A stretch of DNA of 34,321 bases from an uncultured Lachnospiraceae bacterium (GTDB lineage Bacteria; Bacillota; Clostridia; Lachnospirales; Lachnospiraceae). Below, in pieces: positions 14,221 to 23,624 of this stretch (the first letter of the stretch is position 1; each line of letters starts with the position of its first letter). The stretch lies in contig CANQUA010000036.1 of assembly GCA_947626915.1 (NCBI GenBank), positions 1 through 34,321 of the forward strand, in the 5' to 3' direction. A model generated the notes under the pieces. That model had not been told where the DNA came from. It saw only the letters and a program-made list of their open reading frames with translations, and did no database searches. The translations under genes were made by a program, and so were the position numbers.

Positions 14221-16491
14221 ATGAAAAAGAGCAAACCATCAGGTGCATCGGGGAAACGGTTCCTGGGCGGAGTTCTGGTTTTACTGGCGCTGTCTGTTCC
14301 GCGGACGGCGCTGGGAGCCGGGGAACAGGGGATGACGCCTCCGGTTTCCGCAGAGGGACAGGAAACTTCCGAACCCGCCGGGGCGGAGAACGCGGAAAAT
14401 GAAGAGACTGCGGAAACCGCTGAAAAGAAGGAAACTGCAGAAAATTCCGAAGAACAGACAAAACCTGTATATGCCAACGGCATGGTGAACAGCCATGGAG
14501 TCCTGGATATTCCGGCGGAAGCAGGGGAAGCGGCGGTCAGGACGGTGGAAAAGGCGGTCTATATCGCGGACGGTTCTGTCAGCGCAGGGCGGGCCCTGGA
14601 GGTTCACGCGCCGGTGAATACAGCGAAAGAGCTCCGGTACCAGTGGACTTTGGACGGTCAGCCGCTTTCGGGAGAAACGGGGATGTTCTTCATTCCGAAG
14701 GAAACGTATTATGAGCACTGGATCGGGGTTTCTGCCTATGAGGACGGCGTCTGCCTGGGCAGCGATCAGATTTATTTCAGCCGTCTGCCCGTGGTCTATA
14801 TCGACACGGAGGGCGGAGAGGAGATCGTCAGCAAGGATAAGTACCTGAAGGGGGTCATGCGGATCCAGGGCAACGAGGAATATTCCCTTCAGTACGAGGG
14901 CGGCATCCGGATCAAAGGGCGGGGAAATTCCACCTGGGCCGCGCCGAAAAAGCCCTACAAGATCAAGCTGGACAAGAGTACGGATCTGTTCGGCTTCGGG
15001 AAGAATAAAACCTATGTGCTGCTGGCCAATTATCTGGATGAAAGCCTGATGCGCAATACTTTGGCGGCGGAACTGTCCGAACGGCTGGGCCTGGTCAGCA
15101 CCGAGACCGTCTGGGTGGATGTGGTGCTGAACGGAACATTCGCGGGCAATTATCAGCTGTGCGAGTCGGTTTCCGTGGGGAAGGCCCGCGTCCCGGTCTA
15201 CAGCTGGGAGGACGCAGCGGAGGATATTGCGGAAGCGGTCTGTGAGGGCGGTCTGTTCGCGGCGGAGGAACAGGACGGTCTGGAGGACTTTTTGAAGGAA
15301 AATCTGGCCTGGGCTTCGTCGGGAACCTTTACATACCAGGGGATATCCTGCTCCGTCGCGGACTATGATCCGGATTTTACGGGCGATATTACCGGCGGCT
15401 ATCTGTTCGAATCCTCGATCGAATATGACGAGGCGTCGAAATTCACGACGCCGGACGGCTGGATGATTATGCTGAAGGAGCCGGAGTTTCTCTGTACGAA
15501 CAGCGAGATGATGGACTATGTCCGGCAGCTTTGGGAGGATTATGGGCAGGCCCTGAAATCGGAGGACGGCTATAACGCCGGGGGAATCCATTACACCCAG
15601 ATCGCGGATTTTGACTCGATGGTGGGATATTGGCTGACCATGGAGATACTGGCCAATCCGGACGCGGTCAGCAAGAGCCGCTACGCGTATCAGGACCGGG
15701 GCGGGCGTTTAACCTTTGGGCCCGTCTGGGATTTTGACTGGGCGATCGGTTCGGCGCCGGTTGCTTCCGCGGATCCGAGCGCTGTGGGCTGGAAAGTGAC
15801 GACGGAAACAAATCCGCAGAATTTTTATCAGGAATGGGTGGACGATCCTTATTTTATGGTAAAAGCCGCGGAAAAATATCAGTCGGTCCGGGCGTATCTG
15901 GGTCAGCTGGTCGCGGACGGAGGCATTCTGGACGGCTGGAGAGCGTATCTGGCGGAATCCGGCGGAGCAAACGCTTCGATGTGGACCGTTTCCCGCGGGT
16001 TTGAGGCGGATGTAAAGGCGCTCAAGGAGTTTTTGAAGGAACGGATCGCCTGGCTGGACCGGCAGTTTGCCGGCGAGGATCAGGCCCTTGCGTCGGTCAG
16101 GGGCGCGGACAGCGCGCATCCTTACACGAGGGACGTGCGTCTGGTCCTTTCCGCGGAGGAGCTTCGGGCGGACACAGAGCCGGATGGCGATGCGGAAACG
16201 GATGAAACTGGCGCAGCCGCAGGCGCGGAAATGCCGGAGACGGCGGAAAAGACCCGGCAGCTTCTTCTGACGCTGCGGACGGACGGGTTCGCGGCTTTTG
16301 GGGCGGACGTGTATGTGAACGGCCTGAAATACGGCAGCGTGGACGTGAGCGCGGGGACGGCTTCCCTGAAGATCGATTTTTCCGCGCTGACCGAGGAACC
16401 AGGAACAAAGAACGTGATTTCAGTGATCGCGAGGGATTCGTCCGGGGAAACCGCGGCCACGAATTTCATCAGCGTGACGGCGGCGGATTGA
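14221..16491 (+). CDS. Secreted CotH-family (CotH kinase-like) protein
   Basis: This is a 756-residue exported protein. Residues 1-33 form a signal peptide, followed by a Glu/Thr/Ala-rich acidic stretch (about 40-82). A CotH domain runs from about 185 to 615: GGIRIKGRGNSTW at 229-241, KKPYKIKL just after, and the acidic motif FGPVWDFDWAIG near 499-510, both CotH hallmarks. A C-terminal beta-rich module ends the protein. CotH proteins are atypical kinases; CotH of Bacillus phosphorylates spore-coat proteins, but many clostridial members are secreted with unknown targets. GAGGAAAG precedes the ATG. It interrupts the usual rpmF-plsX adjacency, with a MITE-like element just upstream, so it is probably an insertion. 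Confidence 0.88.
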   Translation: MKKSKPSGASGKRFLGGVLVLLALSVPRTALGAGEQGMTPPVSAEGQETSEPAGAENAENEETAETAEKKETAENSEEQTKPVYANGMVNSHGVLDIPAEAGEAAVRTVEKAVYIADGSVSAGRALEVHAPVNTAKELRYQWTLDGQPLSGETGMFFIPKETYYEHWIGVSAYEDGVCLGSDQIYFSRLPVVYIDTEGGEEIVSKDKYLKGVMRIQGNEEYSLQYEGGIRIKGRGNSTWAAPKKPYKIKLDKSTDLFGFGKNKTYVLLANYLDESLMRNTLAAELSERLGLVSTETVWVDVVLNGTFAGNYQLCESVSVGKARVPVYSWEDAAEDIAEAVCEGGLFAAEEQDGLEDFLKENLAWASSGTFTYQGISCSVADYDPDFTGDITGGYLFESSIEYDEASKFTTPDGWMIMLKEPEFLCTNSEMMDYVRQLWEDYGQALKSEDGYNAGGIHYTQIADFDSMVGYWLTMEILANPDAVSKSRYAYQDRGGRLTFGPVWDFDWAIGSAPVASADPSAVGWKVTTETNPQNFYQEWVDDPYFMVKAAEKYQSVRAYLGQLVADGGILDGWRAYLAESGGANASMWTVSRGFEADVKALKEFLKERIAWLDRQFAGEDQALASVRGADSAHPYTRDVRLVLSAEELRADTEPDGDAETDETGAAAGAEMPETAEKTRQLLLTLRTDGFAAFGADVYVNGLKYGSVDVSAGTASLKIDFSALTEEPGTKNVISVIARDSSGETAATNFISVTAAD

Positions 16492-16503
16492 GAGGCGGCG
16501 CAG

Positions 16504-16549
16504 CGGCGGTTTCCTGTGCGGACAGGCGGATGGGGACCGCCGCCGTTTT
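16504..16549 (+). terminator. Intrinsic terminator of the CotH-family gene
   Basis: CGGCGGT (16504-16510) pairs with ACCGCCG (16536-16542), and an inner CCTGT/ACAGG stem (16513-16517, 16522-16526) is followed by CCG and TTTT (16546-16549). Confidence 0.82.
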
Positions 16550-16816
16550 ACGCCCGGCGGGCGGAGCCGGAGCAGACACGGGCGGCAGACGGGCGGGGCT
16601 GGGCTGGGACATTCTTTTTATGGTCAAAAATGAAAAGAAAGAGGCCGATGCTCCTTGCCTGCCGTACAGTTCTGGCTTATGGTTCAGCGGTCAGGACCGG
16701 ACGCAGGGAGCTGTGTGACAGGACCGTGATAAAGGATGGCGGGCCGTTTTTCGGGGATCTGGAAAGAAATTTACGCAAGGGGCCGCCGGGTCTGCCGGGA
16801 AGTCGAAAAAATATGG
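16550..16816. other. Intergenic stretch with no recognised content
   Basis: Between the terminator and the plsX promoter I see no supported gene. Open frames present have no ribosome-binding site and read as GC-driven chance frames. Confidence 0.5.
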
Positions 16817-16845
16817 TTGATTTATAGAGAGATATGATATATAGT
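16817..16845 (+). promoter_or_regulatory. Promoter of plsX-acpP-rnc-smc
   Basis: TTGATT (16817-16822), a 17-bp spacer and TATAGT (16840-16845), about 40 bases before plsX. A local promoter would be needed because the CotH gene and terminator cut the usual operon. Confidence 0.65.
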
Positions 16846-16886
16846 AACATATAGCTGGAAAGTGAACTTGGAAGGAGCATCAGGAA

Positions 16887-17915
16887 ATGATCAAAGTAGC
16901 AGTGGATGCTATGGGAGGCGACAACGCCCCCGCGGAGATCGTGGCCGGGGCCGTACAGGCGGCGCAGCAGCGGGCGGATATACAGGTTCTTCTGGTGGGC
17001 CGGGAGACGGAGGTGAATGCGGAGCTGGCGAAGCATTCCTGCGATCAGACCCGCATTACGGTGGTAAACGCCACGGAAGTGATCGAGACCGAAGAGCCTC
17101 CGGTGAATGCGATCCGCCGCAAAAAAGATTCTTCCATCGTGGTGGGCATGAACCTGGTGAAAAAAGGCGAGGCGGACGCGTTCGTTTCGGCCGGCAGTTC
17201 CGGAGCGGTCCTGGTGGGCGGACAGGCGATCGTAGGCAGGGTGAAAGGCGTGGAGCGGCCACCGCTGGCGCCTTTGATCCCGACAGAGACGGGCGTGTCG
17301 CTTCTGATCGACTGCGGGGCCAATGTGGATGCCAGGCCCTCTCATCTGGTGCAATTTGCGCGGATGGGTTCTATCTACATGGAGCATGTCATAGGTATCA
17401 AACAGCCGCGGGTAGCGATCGTCAATATCGGGGCCGAGGAGGAAAAAGGCAACGCTCTGGTGAAGGAGACGTTTCCGCTTCTGAAAGCCTGCGGGGACAT
17501 TCATTTTATCGGCAGCATCGAGGCCAGGGAGATTCCCCACGGCGGGGCGGACGTGATCGTCTGCGAGGCGTTTGTGGGCAATGTGATCCTGAAGCTGTAC
17601 GAGGGCGTCGGCGCCACGCTGATCAGCATGGTCAAAAAAGGCATGATGACCTCGACCCGCAGCAAGGTCGGCGCGCTTTTGGTGAAGCCGGCATTGAAGG
17701 AGACCCTGAAGAAATTCGACGCCAGCGAATACGGCGGAGCGCCTCTTCTGGGACTCAACGGACTGGTGGTGAAAGCCCACGGCAATTCCAGGGCCGCGGA
17801 GATCTGTCACTCGATCCTTCAGTGCGCGGCGTTTAAAGAGCAGGATATGAATCAAAAAATAAAAGAATGCCTGACGGCGGGGGTTTCCAAATCAGGCGGA
17901 GAACCAGGAATTTAA
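16887..17915 (+). CDS. plsX: Phosphate acyltransferase PlsX
   Basis: This 342-residue enzyme makes acyl phosphate from acyl-ACP and phosphate, the first committed step toward phosphatidic acid through PlsY; it is peripherally membrane associated. Hallmarks are [10 protein letters not shown] at residues 6-15, the [12 protein letters not shown] loop near 100-112, and C-terminal segments [10 protein letters not shown] and [16 protein letters not shown] lies upstream of the ATG. acpP follows 20 bases later, keeping the conserved fatty-acid/phospholipid cluster. Confidence 0.97.
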   Translation: MIKVAVDAMGGDNAPAEIVAGAVQAAQQRADIQVLLVGRETEVNAELAKHSCDQTRITVVNATEVIETEEPPVNAIRRKKDSSIVVGMNLVKKGEADAFVSAGSSGAVLVGGQAIVGRVKGVERPPLAPLIPTETGVSLLIDCGANVDARPSHLVQFARMGSIYMEHVIGIKQPRVAIVNIGAEEEKGNALVKETFPLLKACGDIHFIGSIEAREIPHGGADVIVCEAFVGNVILKLYEGVGATLISMVKKGMMTSTRSKVGALLVKPALKETLKKFDASEYGGAPLLGLNGLVVKAHGNSRAAEICHSILQCAAFKEQDMNQKIKECLTAGVSKSGGEPGI

Positions 17916-17935
17916 GGAGAAAGGAGAGAAACAGT

Positions 17936-18166
17936 ATGGAATTCGAAAAACTGCAGGAAATCATCGCGGAGGTGCTGAGCATTGACGCGGAGGATATCAC
18001 GATGTCTACGACATTTGTGGATGACCTGGGGGCGGATTCTCTGGATGTTTTTCAGATCATCATGGGGATCGAGGAAGAATTCGATATCGAGATTCCGCAG
18101 GATGCCGTAGAGCATATCGTGACGGTAGGCGACGCGGTAGAGCAGATCAAAAACGCGTTGAACTGA
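17936..18166 (+). CDS. acpP: Acyl carrier protein
   Basis: This 76-residue, strongly acidic protein has the DSL motif in GADSLDVF; Ser35 would carry the 4'-phosphopantetheine arm. It carries acyl chains for fatty acid synthesis and is the substrate source for PlsX. AAGGAGAG precedes ATG 17936; upstream in-frame codons overlap plsX and are not used. Confidence 0.97.
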   Translation: MEFEKLQEIIAEVLSIDAEDITMSTTFVDDLGADSLDVFQIIMGIEEEFDIEIPQDAVEHIVTVGDAVEQIKNALN

Positions 18167-18201
18167 GAGCGGCAGGAATGGTCAAAGTGACAGGTAACCG
18201 G

Positions 18202-18240
18202 CAGGCGCTGCGCGGGGGAGGGTCCCATACGCAGCGCCTG
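18202..18240 (+). promoter_or_regulatory. Stem-loop in the acpP-rnc spacer
   Basis: CAGGCGCTGCG (18202-18212) pairs perfectly with CGCAGCGCCTG (18230-18240) around a 17-nt loop that can form a small inner GGG/CCC stem. No T run follows, so it is not a terminator. Its place 45 bases before rnc makes it a candidate RNase III processing or autoregulation site. Confidence 0.6.
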
Positions 18241-18285
18241 TGTGATAATTGCGGAGGAATCGGATATCAGGTCAGGGAGGAATGG

Positions 18286-18999
18286 ATGAACAAAGATCTC
18301 AGGGCTCTGGAACAGGGCATCGGTTATGATTTCAAGGATAAAAACCTGTTTCGCCGGGCGATGACCCACAGCTCCTACGCCAACGAGCACCGGCTGTCCA
18401 AGCTGGAATGCAACGAGCGGCTGGAGTTTCTGGGGGACGCGGTGCTGGAGCTGGTGTGCAGCGATTTTATTTACGAAGGCTATGAGGACAAGCAGGAGGG
18501 AGAGATGACGAAACTGCGCGCCAGCATTGTCTGCGAGCCGACGCTGGCGCTGTGCGCGGAGGAACTGCAGCTGGGAGAGTATCTGCTTCTGGGCCGCGGG
18601 GAGGAATCCACTGGCGGACGGATGCGGCCCTCGATCGTGTCGGACGCCATGGAGGCGCTGATCGGCGCGGTTTACCTGGACGGTGGTTTTGCTAATGCAA
18701 AGGAGTTTGTGCACCGGTTTATTTTGAACGATATCGGGCACAAGCAGCTCTTTTATGATAGCAAGACTATTTTACAGGAGATGGTGCAGTCAGAGGACGG
18801 CGGACCATTGAGCTACGAGCTGCTGCGGGAAGAAGGGCCGGATCACAACAAGGTGTTTGAGGTCAGGGCCATGGTGGGAGACGAGGAAGTAGGGCGCGGC
18901 ATCGGCCGCACCAAAAAAGCCGCGGAGGCGCTGGCGGCCTACCGCGCCATCCTGAAGCGAAAGAATACGCAGGTGAGCCATGTATCTGAAGAGCATTGA
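18286..18999 (+). CDS. rnc: Ribonuclease III
   Basis: This 237-residue double-strand-specific RNase acts in rRNA and mRNA processing. The catalytic signature NERLEFLGDAVL is at residues 43-54 and the second acidic pair (Asp120, Glu123) is in SIVSDAMEALIGAVY. A dsRNA-binding domain covers about 158-230, ending in the TKKAAEALAA helix. The start at 18286 is set by CAGGGAGG; an upstream in-frame ATG at 18178 would run through the hairpin region and has no family similarity. The end overlaps the smc start by 20 bases, so the two are translationally coupled. Confidence 0.96.
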   Translation: MNKDLRALEQGIGYDFKDKNLFRRAMTHSSYANEHRLSKLECNERLEFLGDAVLELVCSDFIYEGYEDKQEGEMTKLRASIVCEPTLALCAEELQLGEYLLLGRGEESTGGRMRPSIVSDAMEALIGAVYLDGGFANAKEFVHRFILNDIGHKQLFYDSKTILQEMVQSEDGGPLSYELLREEGPDHNKVFEVRAMVGDEEVGRGIGRTKKAAEALAAYRAILKRKNTQVSHVSEEH

Positions 19000-21900
19000 A
19001 GTGCAGGGATTCAAATCCTTTGCCAATAAGATCGTATTTGAATTCCATAACGGCATCACCGCCATCGTAGGGCCCAACGGCAGCGGCAAATCCAACGTGG
19101 CCGACGCGGTCCGCTGGGTGCTGGGCGAGCAGCGGGTCAAACAGCTGCGCGGCGCCAGCATGCAGGATGTGATCTTTTCCGGGACGGAGCTGCGCAAGCC
19201 TCAGGGCTTCGCCTATGTGGCGATCACGCTGGATAATTCCGATCACCAGCTGGCCATCGATTACGACCAGGTCACCGTGGCGCGGCGGCTCTACCGCTCC
19301 GGCGAGAGCGAATATCTGATCAACGGAAGCGCCTGCCGCCTGAAGGACATCAACGAATTGTTTTACGATACGGGCATCGGCAAGGAGGGCTACTCCATCA
19401 TCGGCCAGGGGCAGATCGACAAGATCCTGAGCGGCAAGCCGGAGGATCGGAGGGAGCTGTTCGACGAGGCGGCCGGCATCGTCAAATTCAAGCGGCGCAA
19501 GGACATTGCCCAGAAAAAACTGGAAGACGAGCACCTGAACCTGGTCCGCGTGGAGGACATTCTGGCCGAGCTGGAGAAACAGGTCGGGCCTTTGAAGAAG
19601 CAGTCGGAGACAGCCAGAGAATATCTGCGGCTGCGGGAGGAGCTGAAACGCCGGGAGGTCAATCTGTTCCTCCGCGAGAACGCGGAGATTCAGGCCCAGC
19701 TGAAAGAGGCGGCGGAGCGGGAGAGCATCGTTTCGGCGGATCTGAATGAGACGAAGGAAGAATCCGACCGGCTCCGCGCCGATTATGAGACGCTGGACCA
19801 GGAGATCGCGGGGCTGAACGAGACCCTCGAACAGAGCCGGAACCGGAAAAATCAGGAGCATTTGCTGCAGGGCAATCTGGAGGGGCAGATCAACGTCCTG
19901 CTGGAGCAGATCAAGAATGAGCAGCTGAACGCGGAGCATTTCAATCACCGGATCGCGGGCATCGACCGCGAGACGGAGGAAAAGTCGGAACAGATCCGGC
20001 GCTATGAAGCGGATCACGCGGAGATTGCCGCCCAGGTCCGGGAGGGCAGGAAGCGCCAGGAGGAGTCTGAGGAAACGCTGCGGCAGGCCGACGAGCAGAT
20101 CATGCTTTTAGACGCCCGGATCGAGGATCAGAAATCCGGCATTATTTCCAATCTGAACGAGAGAGCTTCCCTGACGGCCAGGCAGCAGCATTATAAAACG
20201 CTTCTGGAGCAGGTGCAGGTGCGCCATTCGGAGGTGCGGCAGCGGCTTTTGCGGATCAAAAGCGACGAATCCGCGCAGGAGGAGCAGAAAAAAACCGCCG
20301 CGGCCGAGCTGGCGCAGATAGAACAGCGCCTGGCGAAACTTGCGCAGAGCCAGGAAGAACTGGAAGAGCTGATACGGGGGCAGGAGCAGGAAAGCCGCCG
20401 TCTGAATCATAATCTGAATGAGAAACAGCAGGAATACCGGGGAACCTGGGCGAAGCTGGAATCTCTGCGGAATCTGGCGGAGCGCTATGACGGTTACGGA
20501 GGCAGCATCCGCAGGGTCATGGAGGTTCGGGACCGGGTGAAAGGCGTTCACGGCGTCGTGGCCGATCTGATTACGACGAAGAAGGAATATGAGACGGCCA
20601 TTGAGACGGCCCTGGGCGGCAGTATCCAGAATATTGTCACCGATTCGGAGATCACGGCCAAGCGCCTGATCGAATATCTGAAGAAAAACCGCTACGGCCG
20701 GGCTACGTTCCTTCCGCTGGACAGCGTGGGCAGGAGCGGCGGCTTCAGCCAGCCGGAGGCCCTGCGCGAACCGGGGATCCTGGGACTGGCCAGCACGCTG
20801 GTGGAATATGACAATCAGTACAAGGGACTGGCGGAGTATCTGCTGGGCCGCGTGGTAGTGGCGGACGATATCGACCACGCCATTGCCCTGGCGAGGAAAT
20901 ACAGGCATACGCTGCGGATCGTCACCCTGGAGGGGGAGCTTTTGAGCGCGGGCGGGTCCATGACCGGCGGCGCGTTTAAAAACAGCAGCAATCTCCTGGG
21001 GCGGAAGCGGGAGATCGAGGAACTGGAGGAACAGTGCGAGAAGATCCGGAAACAGTCGGAGCGGATGAATCAGGAACTGGAGCGGAACGAGGGACGGCTG
21101 CAGGAAAGCCGCAGGGAGCTGGAACAGGTCCGCGCCGGCCTGCAGGAAGCCTATCTGGCGCAGAATACGGTCCGCCTGAATCTGTCCCAGATCGAAGGCA
21201 AGCTTCAGGAGATCGGGGATTCGAGCCAGGATCTGGTGCTGGAGAACCGGCAGCTGGAGGAGCAGGTCCTGGATCTTAAGAAGAACCAGGAAGAGCTTTC
21301 CGGCGAGGTCAGGGGCCTGGAGGGCAGAAACGATCTGGCCAGTCAGGATATCGAGCAGATGAGCCGCCGTCTGGAAGAAGAAAAGAGCCGGCGGGAGGTG
21401 CTGGCGGAGAAATTGTCCGGCCTGCGCCTGGAGGCGTCCGGTCTGCAGCAGAAATACAGCTTTGTTCAGGAAAATGCGGACCGCGTCCGGGAGGAGATCC
21501 GCAGGCTGGAGAAAGAAAAGCAGGAGCTTTTGGCGGGCGCCCACGATACGGACGCGGTGATCGGCGAAAAGAATCAGGAGATTCAGTCCCTGCGCGGCCA
21601 GATGAGCCGGTCTGCCGGCTGTATCCGGGAGCTGGAGCAGACGATTGAGAAAGAGACCGCCGCCAGGGAGGAACGGTCCGCCAGGCAGAAGAAGCTGTTT
21701 GCGCGCCGGGAAGAACTGTCGGAGCGGCTGTCCCGGCTGGATAAGGACCAGTTCCGTCTCCAGAGCCAGCAGGAGAAGCTGAATGAGCGCCTGGACCGCC
21801 AGGTGGATTACATGTGGAGCGAATACGGCCTGACTTATTCCACGGCGGAAGCGCTGCGGGACGAACAGCTGCCTTCGGTTCCGGAGATGCGCAGGCAGGC

Positions 21901-22540
21901 CGATCAGCTGAAAACGGAGATCAAGGGTCTGGGCCATGTGAACGTCAATGCCATCGAAGAATACAAAGAAGTTTCGGAGCGGTACGAGTTCATGAGGTCC
22001 CAGCATGAAGACCTGCGCGCGGCGGAGGCGGCCCTGCAGAAAATCATCGAAGAGCTGGACGCGGGGATGCGCAGGCAGTTTACGGAAAAATTCCGGGACA
22101 TCCGCCTGGAATTTGACAAGGTGTTTAAGGAACTGTTCGGCGGGGGCCACGGGACGCTGGAGCTGGTGGCCGAGGAAGATATCCTGGAGGCGGGCGTTCA
22201 GATCATCGCCCAGCCGCCGGGGAAGAAGCTGCAGAATATGATGCAGCTTTCCGGCGGGGAGAAGGCGCTGACGGCCATCGCGCTGCTGTTTGCGATCCAG
22301 AACCTGAAACCGTCGCCGTTCTGTCTGCTGGACGAGATCGAGGCGGCTCTGGACGATTCCAACGTGGAGCGCTTTGCCCGCTACCTGCACAAGCTGACAC
22401 GCAGCACGCAGTTTATCGTGATCACCCACCGGAGAGGCACAATGGTCAGTGCCGACCGTCTGTACGGCATCACCATGCAGGAAAAGGGAGTATCGACGCT
22501 GGTTTCGGTCAGCCTGATCGAGGCGTCGCTGGACAAATAA
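18980..22540 (+). CDS. smc: Chromosome segregation protein SMC
   Basis: This 1186-residue SMC ATPase compacts and separates chromosomes with ScpA and ScpB. Walker A (GPNGSGKS) is at residues 31-38 and the Q-loop region GYSIIGQGQID near 138-148. Long coiled coils flank a hinge at about 520-660 (GVHGVVADLI through GGSMTGGAF). The ABC signature LSGGEKALTA begins at 1090, Walker B (CLLDEIEAALDD) near 1115, and the switch histidine is in ITHRRGTM. All ATPase motifs are intact and the length is typical. It overlaps rnc and precedes ftsY in the usual Firmicute order. Confidence 0.98.
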   Translation: MYLKSIEVQGFKSFANKIVFEFHNGITAIVGPNGSGKSNVADAVRWVLGEQRVKQLRGASMQDVIFSGTELRKPQGFAYVAITLDNSDHQLAIDYDQVTVARRLYRSGESEYLINGSACRLKDINELFYDTGIGKEGYSIIGQGQIDKILSGKPEDRRELFDEAAGIVKFKRRKDIAQKKLEDEHLNLVRVEDILAELEKQVGPLKKQSETAREYLRLREELKRREVNLFLRENAEIQAQLKEAAERESIVSADLNETKEESDRLRADYETLDQEIAGLNETLEQSRNRKNQEHLLQGNLEGQINVLLEQIKNEQLNAEHFNHRIAGIDRETEEKSEQIRRYEADHAEIAAQVREGRKRQEESEETLRQADEQIMLLDARIEDQKSGIISNLNERASLTARQQHYKTLLEQVQVRHSEVRQRLLRIKSDESAQEEQKKTAAAELAQIEQRLAKLAQSQEELEELIRGQEQESRRLNHNLNEKQQEYRGTWAKLESLRNLAERYDGYGGSIRRVMEVRDRVKGVHGVVADLITTKKEYETAIETALGGSIQNIVTDSEITAKRLIEYLKKNRYGRATFLPLDSVGRSGGFSQPEALREPGILGLASTLVEYDNQYKGLAEYLLGRVVVADDIDHAIALARKYRHTLRIVTLEGELLSAGGSMTGGAFKNSSNLLGRKREIEELEEQCEKIRKQSERMNQELERNEGRLQESRRELEQVRAGLQEAYLAQNTVRLNLSQIEGKLQEIGDSSQDLVLENRQLEEQVLDLKKNQEELSGEVRGLEGRNDLASQDIEQMSRRLEEEKSRREVLAEKLSGLRLEASGLQQKYSFVQENADRVREEIRRLEKEKQELLAGAHDTDAVIGEKNQEIQSLRGQMSRSAGCIRELEQTIEKETAAREERSARQKKLFARREELSERLSRLDKDQFRLQSQQEKLNERLDRQVDYMWSEYGLTYSTAEALRDEQLPSVPEMRRQADQLKTEIKGLGHVNVNAIEEYKEVSERYEFMRSQHEDLRAAEAALQKIIEELDAGMRRQFTEKFRDIRLEFDKVFKELFGGGHGTLELVAEEDILEAGVQIIAQPPGKKLQNMMQLSGGEKALTAIALLFAIQNLKPSPFCLLDEIEAALDDSNVERFARYLHKLTRSTQFIVITHRRGTMVSADRLYGITMQEKGVSTLVSVSLIEASLDK

Positions 22541-22593
22541 CGGGAAACCGGTTTTGCGGCTTTTCTGTTGCCATGAATAAAGGAGGGCAGTCT

Positions 22594-23517
22594 ATGGCAG
22601 AAGGGAAAAAAGGATTTTTTGGGAGACTGGTAGAGGGTCTTCAGAAAACGAGAGACAACATCGTATCCGGCATGGATTCGATTTTCAGCGGTTTTTCCGC
22701 CATTGATGATGACTTTTACGAGGAGATCGAGGAGACGCTGATCCTGGGCGACCTGGGGATTCAGACCACGATGAAGATCGTCGAGGATCTGCGGGCCCAG
22801 GTGAAAGAAAAGCACATCAAAGACCCGTCCGAGTGCAAGGCGCTGCTGATGGAAAGCATGAAGCGGCAGATGGATCTGGGTGAGAACGCCTACGAATTCG
22901 AGCACCGCCGTTCCGTGGTCCTGGTCATCGGCGTCAACGGCGTAGGCAAGACGACGTCCGTGGGCAAACTGGCCGGCCAGCTGAAGGACCAGGGCAAAAA
23001 GGTGGTGCTGGCGGCGGCTGATACGTTCCGGGCGGCGGCCATCGAACAGCTGACGGAATGGGCCCACAGGGCGGGAGTCGAGATCATCGCCCAGCAGGAG
23101 GGCTCCGACCCGGCGGCCGTGGTTTACGACGCGGTGGCGGCGGCCAGGGCCCGCAATGCCGACGTGTTGATCTGCGATACGGCGGGGCGGCTCCATAACA
23201 AGAAGAACCTGATGGAGGAGCTGAAAAAGATCGACCGGATCATTACCAGGGAATATCCGGACGCTTACCGGGAGACGCTGGTGGTGCTGGACGGGACCAC
23301 GGGCCAGAACGCCCTGTCCCAGGCCCGGCAGTTCATGGAGGTGGCGGACGTGACCGGCATTATCCTGACGAAGCTGGACGGGACGGCCAAGGGCGGCATC
23401 GCGGTGGCGATCCAGTCGGAGCTGGGGATCCCGGTGAAATACATCGGCATCGGCGAGAAGATCGACGATCTTCAGAAATTTGACGCGGACGCGTTTATAA
23501 AGGCGCTGTTTGTCTGA
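22594..23517 (+). CDS. ftsY: Signal recognition particle receptor FtsY
   Basis: This 307-residue SRP GTPase docks ribosome-SRP complexes to the membrane for co-translational insertion. G1 [15 protein letters not shown] is at about 113-127, G3 DTAGR near 195, and G4 [10 protein letters not shown] near 258-267. It ends with the FtsY-specific [18 protein letters not shown] stretch. It lacks the long acidic A domain of E. coli FtsY, as in other Firmicutes. The start at 22594 is preferred because AAGGAGGG (22579-22586) lies between it and an in-frame ATG at 22573. Confidence 0.97.
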   Translation: MAEGKKGFFGRLVEGLQKTRDNIVSGMDSIFSGFSAIDDDFYEEIEETLILGDLGIQTTMKIVEDLRAQVKEKHIKDPSECKALLMESMKRQMDLGENAYEFEHRRSVVLVIGVNGVGKTTSVGKLAGQLKDQGKKVVLAAADTFRAAAIEQLTEWAHRAGVEIIAQQEGSDPAAVVYDAVAAARARNADVLICDTAGRLHNKKNLMEELKKIDRIITREYPDAYRETLVVLDGTTGQNALSQARQFMEVADVTGIILTKLDGTAKGGIAVAIQSELGIPVKYIGIGEKIDDLQKFDADAFIKALFV

Positions 23518-23536
23518 TAAATTCATTTGAAAAAAA

Positions 23537-23603
23537 CGCCCGCCGCGGCCTTCGGACGGCGGCGGGCGCTGCGCAGGCTTCCCGGGAGGGAGCGCAAGCC
23601 TGC
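23537..23603. terminator. Two hairpins between ftsY and the threonine ammonia-lyase gene
   Basis: CGCCCGCCG (23537-23545) pairs with CGGCGGGCG (23560-23568). It is preceded by an A run (23530-23536), so a T run follows only on the - strand. GCAGGCTT (23573-23580) pairs with AAGCCTGC (23596-23603), followed by an A/T-rich stretch TATATAATTTATAA. The first hairpin is oriented as a - strand terminator although no - strand gene is seen; either could still end or pause the ftsY transcript. Confidence 0.5.
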
Positions 23604-23624
23604 TATATAATTTATAAGGAAGAG

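Noticed and set aside
14166-14402. Small frame with AGGAGG directly upstream
   Set aside because: It overlaps the CotH-family start in another frame and its sequence is the translation of the MITE-like right arm; the site may be chance.
14281-15591. 436-codon - strand frame opposite the CotH-family gene
   Set aside because: Shadow of a gene with clear CotH motifs; no start signal.
18178-18285. N-terminal extension of RNase III
   Set aside because: It would encode the acpP-rnc hairpin region; family length and the site CAGGGAGG support 18286.
20108-22429. Very long open frame on the - strand inside smc (773 codons)
   Set aside because: It is opposite a complete SMC gene with all motifs; the frame is open because of GC-rich codon bias and its translation is Leu/Gln/Arg-rich without any domain.
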